This document shows, in pieces, positions 45,389 through 46,059 of a stretch of 46,059 nucleotides of DNA (positions are counted from its first letter, which is position 1; each line of letters starts with the position of its first letter). The notes under the pieces are model-generated. The model saw only the letters and a program-made list of their open reading frames with translations, was not told the origin of the DNA and ran no database searches. The DNA is taken from NCBI GenBank assembly GCA_026985735.1, contig JALSPW010000110.1, positions 1 to 46,059 of the forward strand. Reading direction: 5' to 3'. Position numbers and translations under genes: made by a program. The DNA is from Saprospiraceae bacterium (lineage in GTDB: Bacteria > Bacteroidota > Bacteroidia > Chitinophagales > Saprospiraceae).

Positions 45389-46059
45389 ATGTTAACAACT
45401 AAAGAAATAAGCAATATTGTTGATGGTGAATTGAACGGAAAACCGGATATTGAAATTTACAATATAAATAAAATTGAAAATTCAAAACCCGGCTCTATTA
45501 GTTTTATAGCCGATGATAAATACTTGAAATTTTTAAAAAACTCCAAAGCTTCTGCTATCATAGTTAATAAAAATTCAAATATCAAACCAAATGGGGAAAA
45601 TATAGCGTTTATAAAAGTAGATGATGTTTATCATGCAATTTCAAAACTACTTAAATTATTGGATAGAGATAAGATAGAGAATAATGGTGTATCCGAATTA
45701 AGTTTTATTGCATCAAATGCAATTATTGAACCTAAAGTTTCAATAGGTGCATTTTCTTACATATCTCAAAATGCTAAAATAGGACAAAAAACATCTATTG
45801 CCACACAGGTTTTTATAGGTAAAGATGTTGTAATTGGTCACGATACCATAATAATGCCGGGTGTCAAAATATATAATGGGTGCAAAATAGGAAATAATTG
45901 TATTATTCATGCTAATGCTGTCATAGGAAGTGATGGATTTGGATTTAAGCCTAACGCAAATGGAGAGTATGAAAAAATACCACAAGTAGGAATAGTCGTG
46001 ATAGAAGACAATGTGGAAATAGGCGCAAATACGGTTATAGACAGAGCAACATTAGAAGA
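45389..46059 (+). CDS. lpxD: UDP-3-O-acylglucosamine N-acyltransferase LpxD (5' part, runs off window)
   Basis: LpxD adds the second acyl chain in lipid A synthesis. Translated by hand from ATG 45389: an N-terminal nucleotide-binding domain ([44 protein letters not shown]), then left-handed beta-helix hexapeptide repeats ([40 protein letters not shown]). The family segment [28 protein letters not shown] follows at the window edge. About 223 codons are present and the catalytic His region lies beyond. No stop occurs, which is why the ORF track omits it. The identity is secure. The next genes in the lipid A pathway (lpxC/fabZ, lpxA) would be expected just outside the window. Confidence 0.93.
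   Translation, partial: MLTTKEISNIVDGELNGKPDIEIYNINKIENSKPGSISFIADDKYLKFLKNSKASAIIVNKNSNIKPNGENIAFIKVDDVYHAISKLLKLLDRDKIENNGVSELSFIASNAIIEPKVSIGAFSYISQNAKIGQKTSIATQVFIGKDVVIGHDTIIMPGVKIYNGCKIGNNCIIHANAVIGSDGFGFKPNANGEYEKIPQVGIVVIEDNVEIGANTVIDRATLE

Overview
The window looks like a chromosomal segment of an AT-rich Bacteroidota, roughly two thirds A+T by eye. Three kinds of evidence support this. Type IX secretion (T9SS) genes are present (gldJ, a PorP/SprF protein, porU, porV, a PorV/PorQ relative). There is a SusC/SusD pair. Several genes are preceded by the Bacteroidota-type -7 box TAnnTTTG, two of them with a TTTG exactly 20 nt upstream. No phage, CRISPR array, intact insertion sequence or rRNA is visible. 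The genus cannot be named from this sequence; a Saprospiria/Chitinophagia-like or flavobacterial lineage is a guess.

Layout. 1-8.6 kb: mfd (transcription-repair coupling), then a susC-susD pair ending in a strong terminator and a tRNA-Pro(GGG). 8.7-16.4 kb: two large divergent envelope proteins, each reading as peptidase-MA-like domain, beta-propeller and Omp85-like barrel. One keeps HExxH and the other has lost it. The second converges on an HtrA-type serine protease. 16.5-21.4 kb: recR and a glycosyltransferase/degenerate phosphoglycosyltransferase fusion, then an OmpA-family protein with calcium-binding-type repeats. 21.9-23.4 kb: an arginase-fold protein without metal-site residues, followed by a repeat-rich island with an apparent frameshifted gene remnant. 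23.4-32.9 kb: murF, gldJ and porP-like on the minus strand, divergent from porU-porV. 33.2-36.8 kb: a fused E1 alpha/beta 2-oxoacid dehydrogenase and a GT4 glycosyltransferase. 36.8-42.1 kb: a secreted matrixin-like protease with a T9SS sorting domain, a thioredoxin-fold lipoprotein preceded by a recent 121-nt tandem duplication, and a PorV/PorQ-like barrel. 42.2-46.1 kb: a small membrane protein, a PcrA/UvrD helicase and the 5' part of lpxD, which runs off the window.

How the genes fit together. The main theme is envelope biogenesis. PorU and PorV process and shuttle T9SS cargo across the outer membrane, GldJ is a T9SS/gliding lipoprotein, and the matrixin is a likely cargo. HtrA would handle periplasmic protein quality. 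MurF and LpxD build peptidoglycan and lipid A, and SusCD imports nutrients. The best candidate for something poorly described is the divergent active/inactive peptidase-propeller-barrel pair. Short intergenic repeats (a 76-nt imperfect palindrome, a 38-nt motif) and two apparently leaderless genes (mfd, lpxD) are further points worth checking. All domain calls are from reading motifs; no database search was possible.
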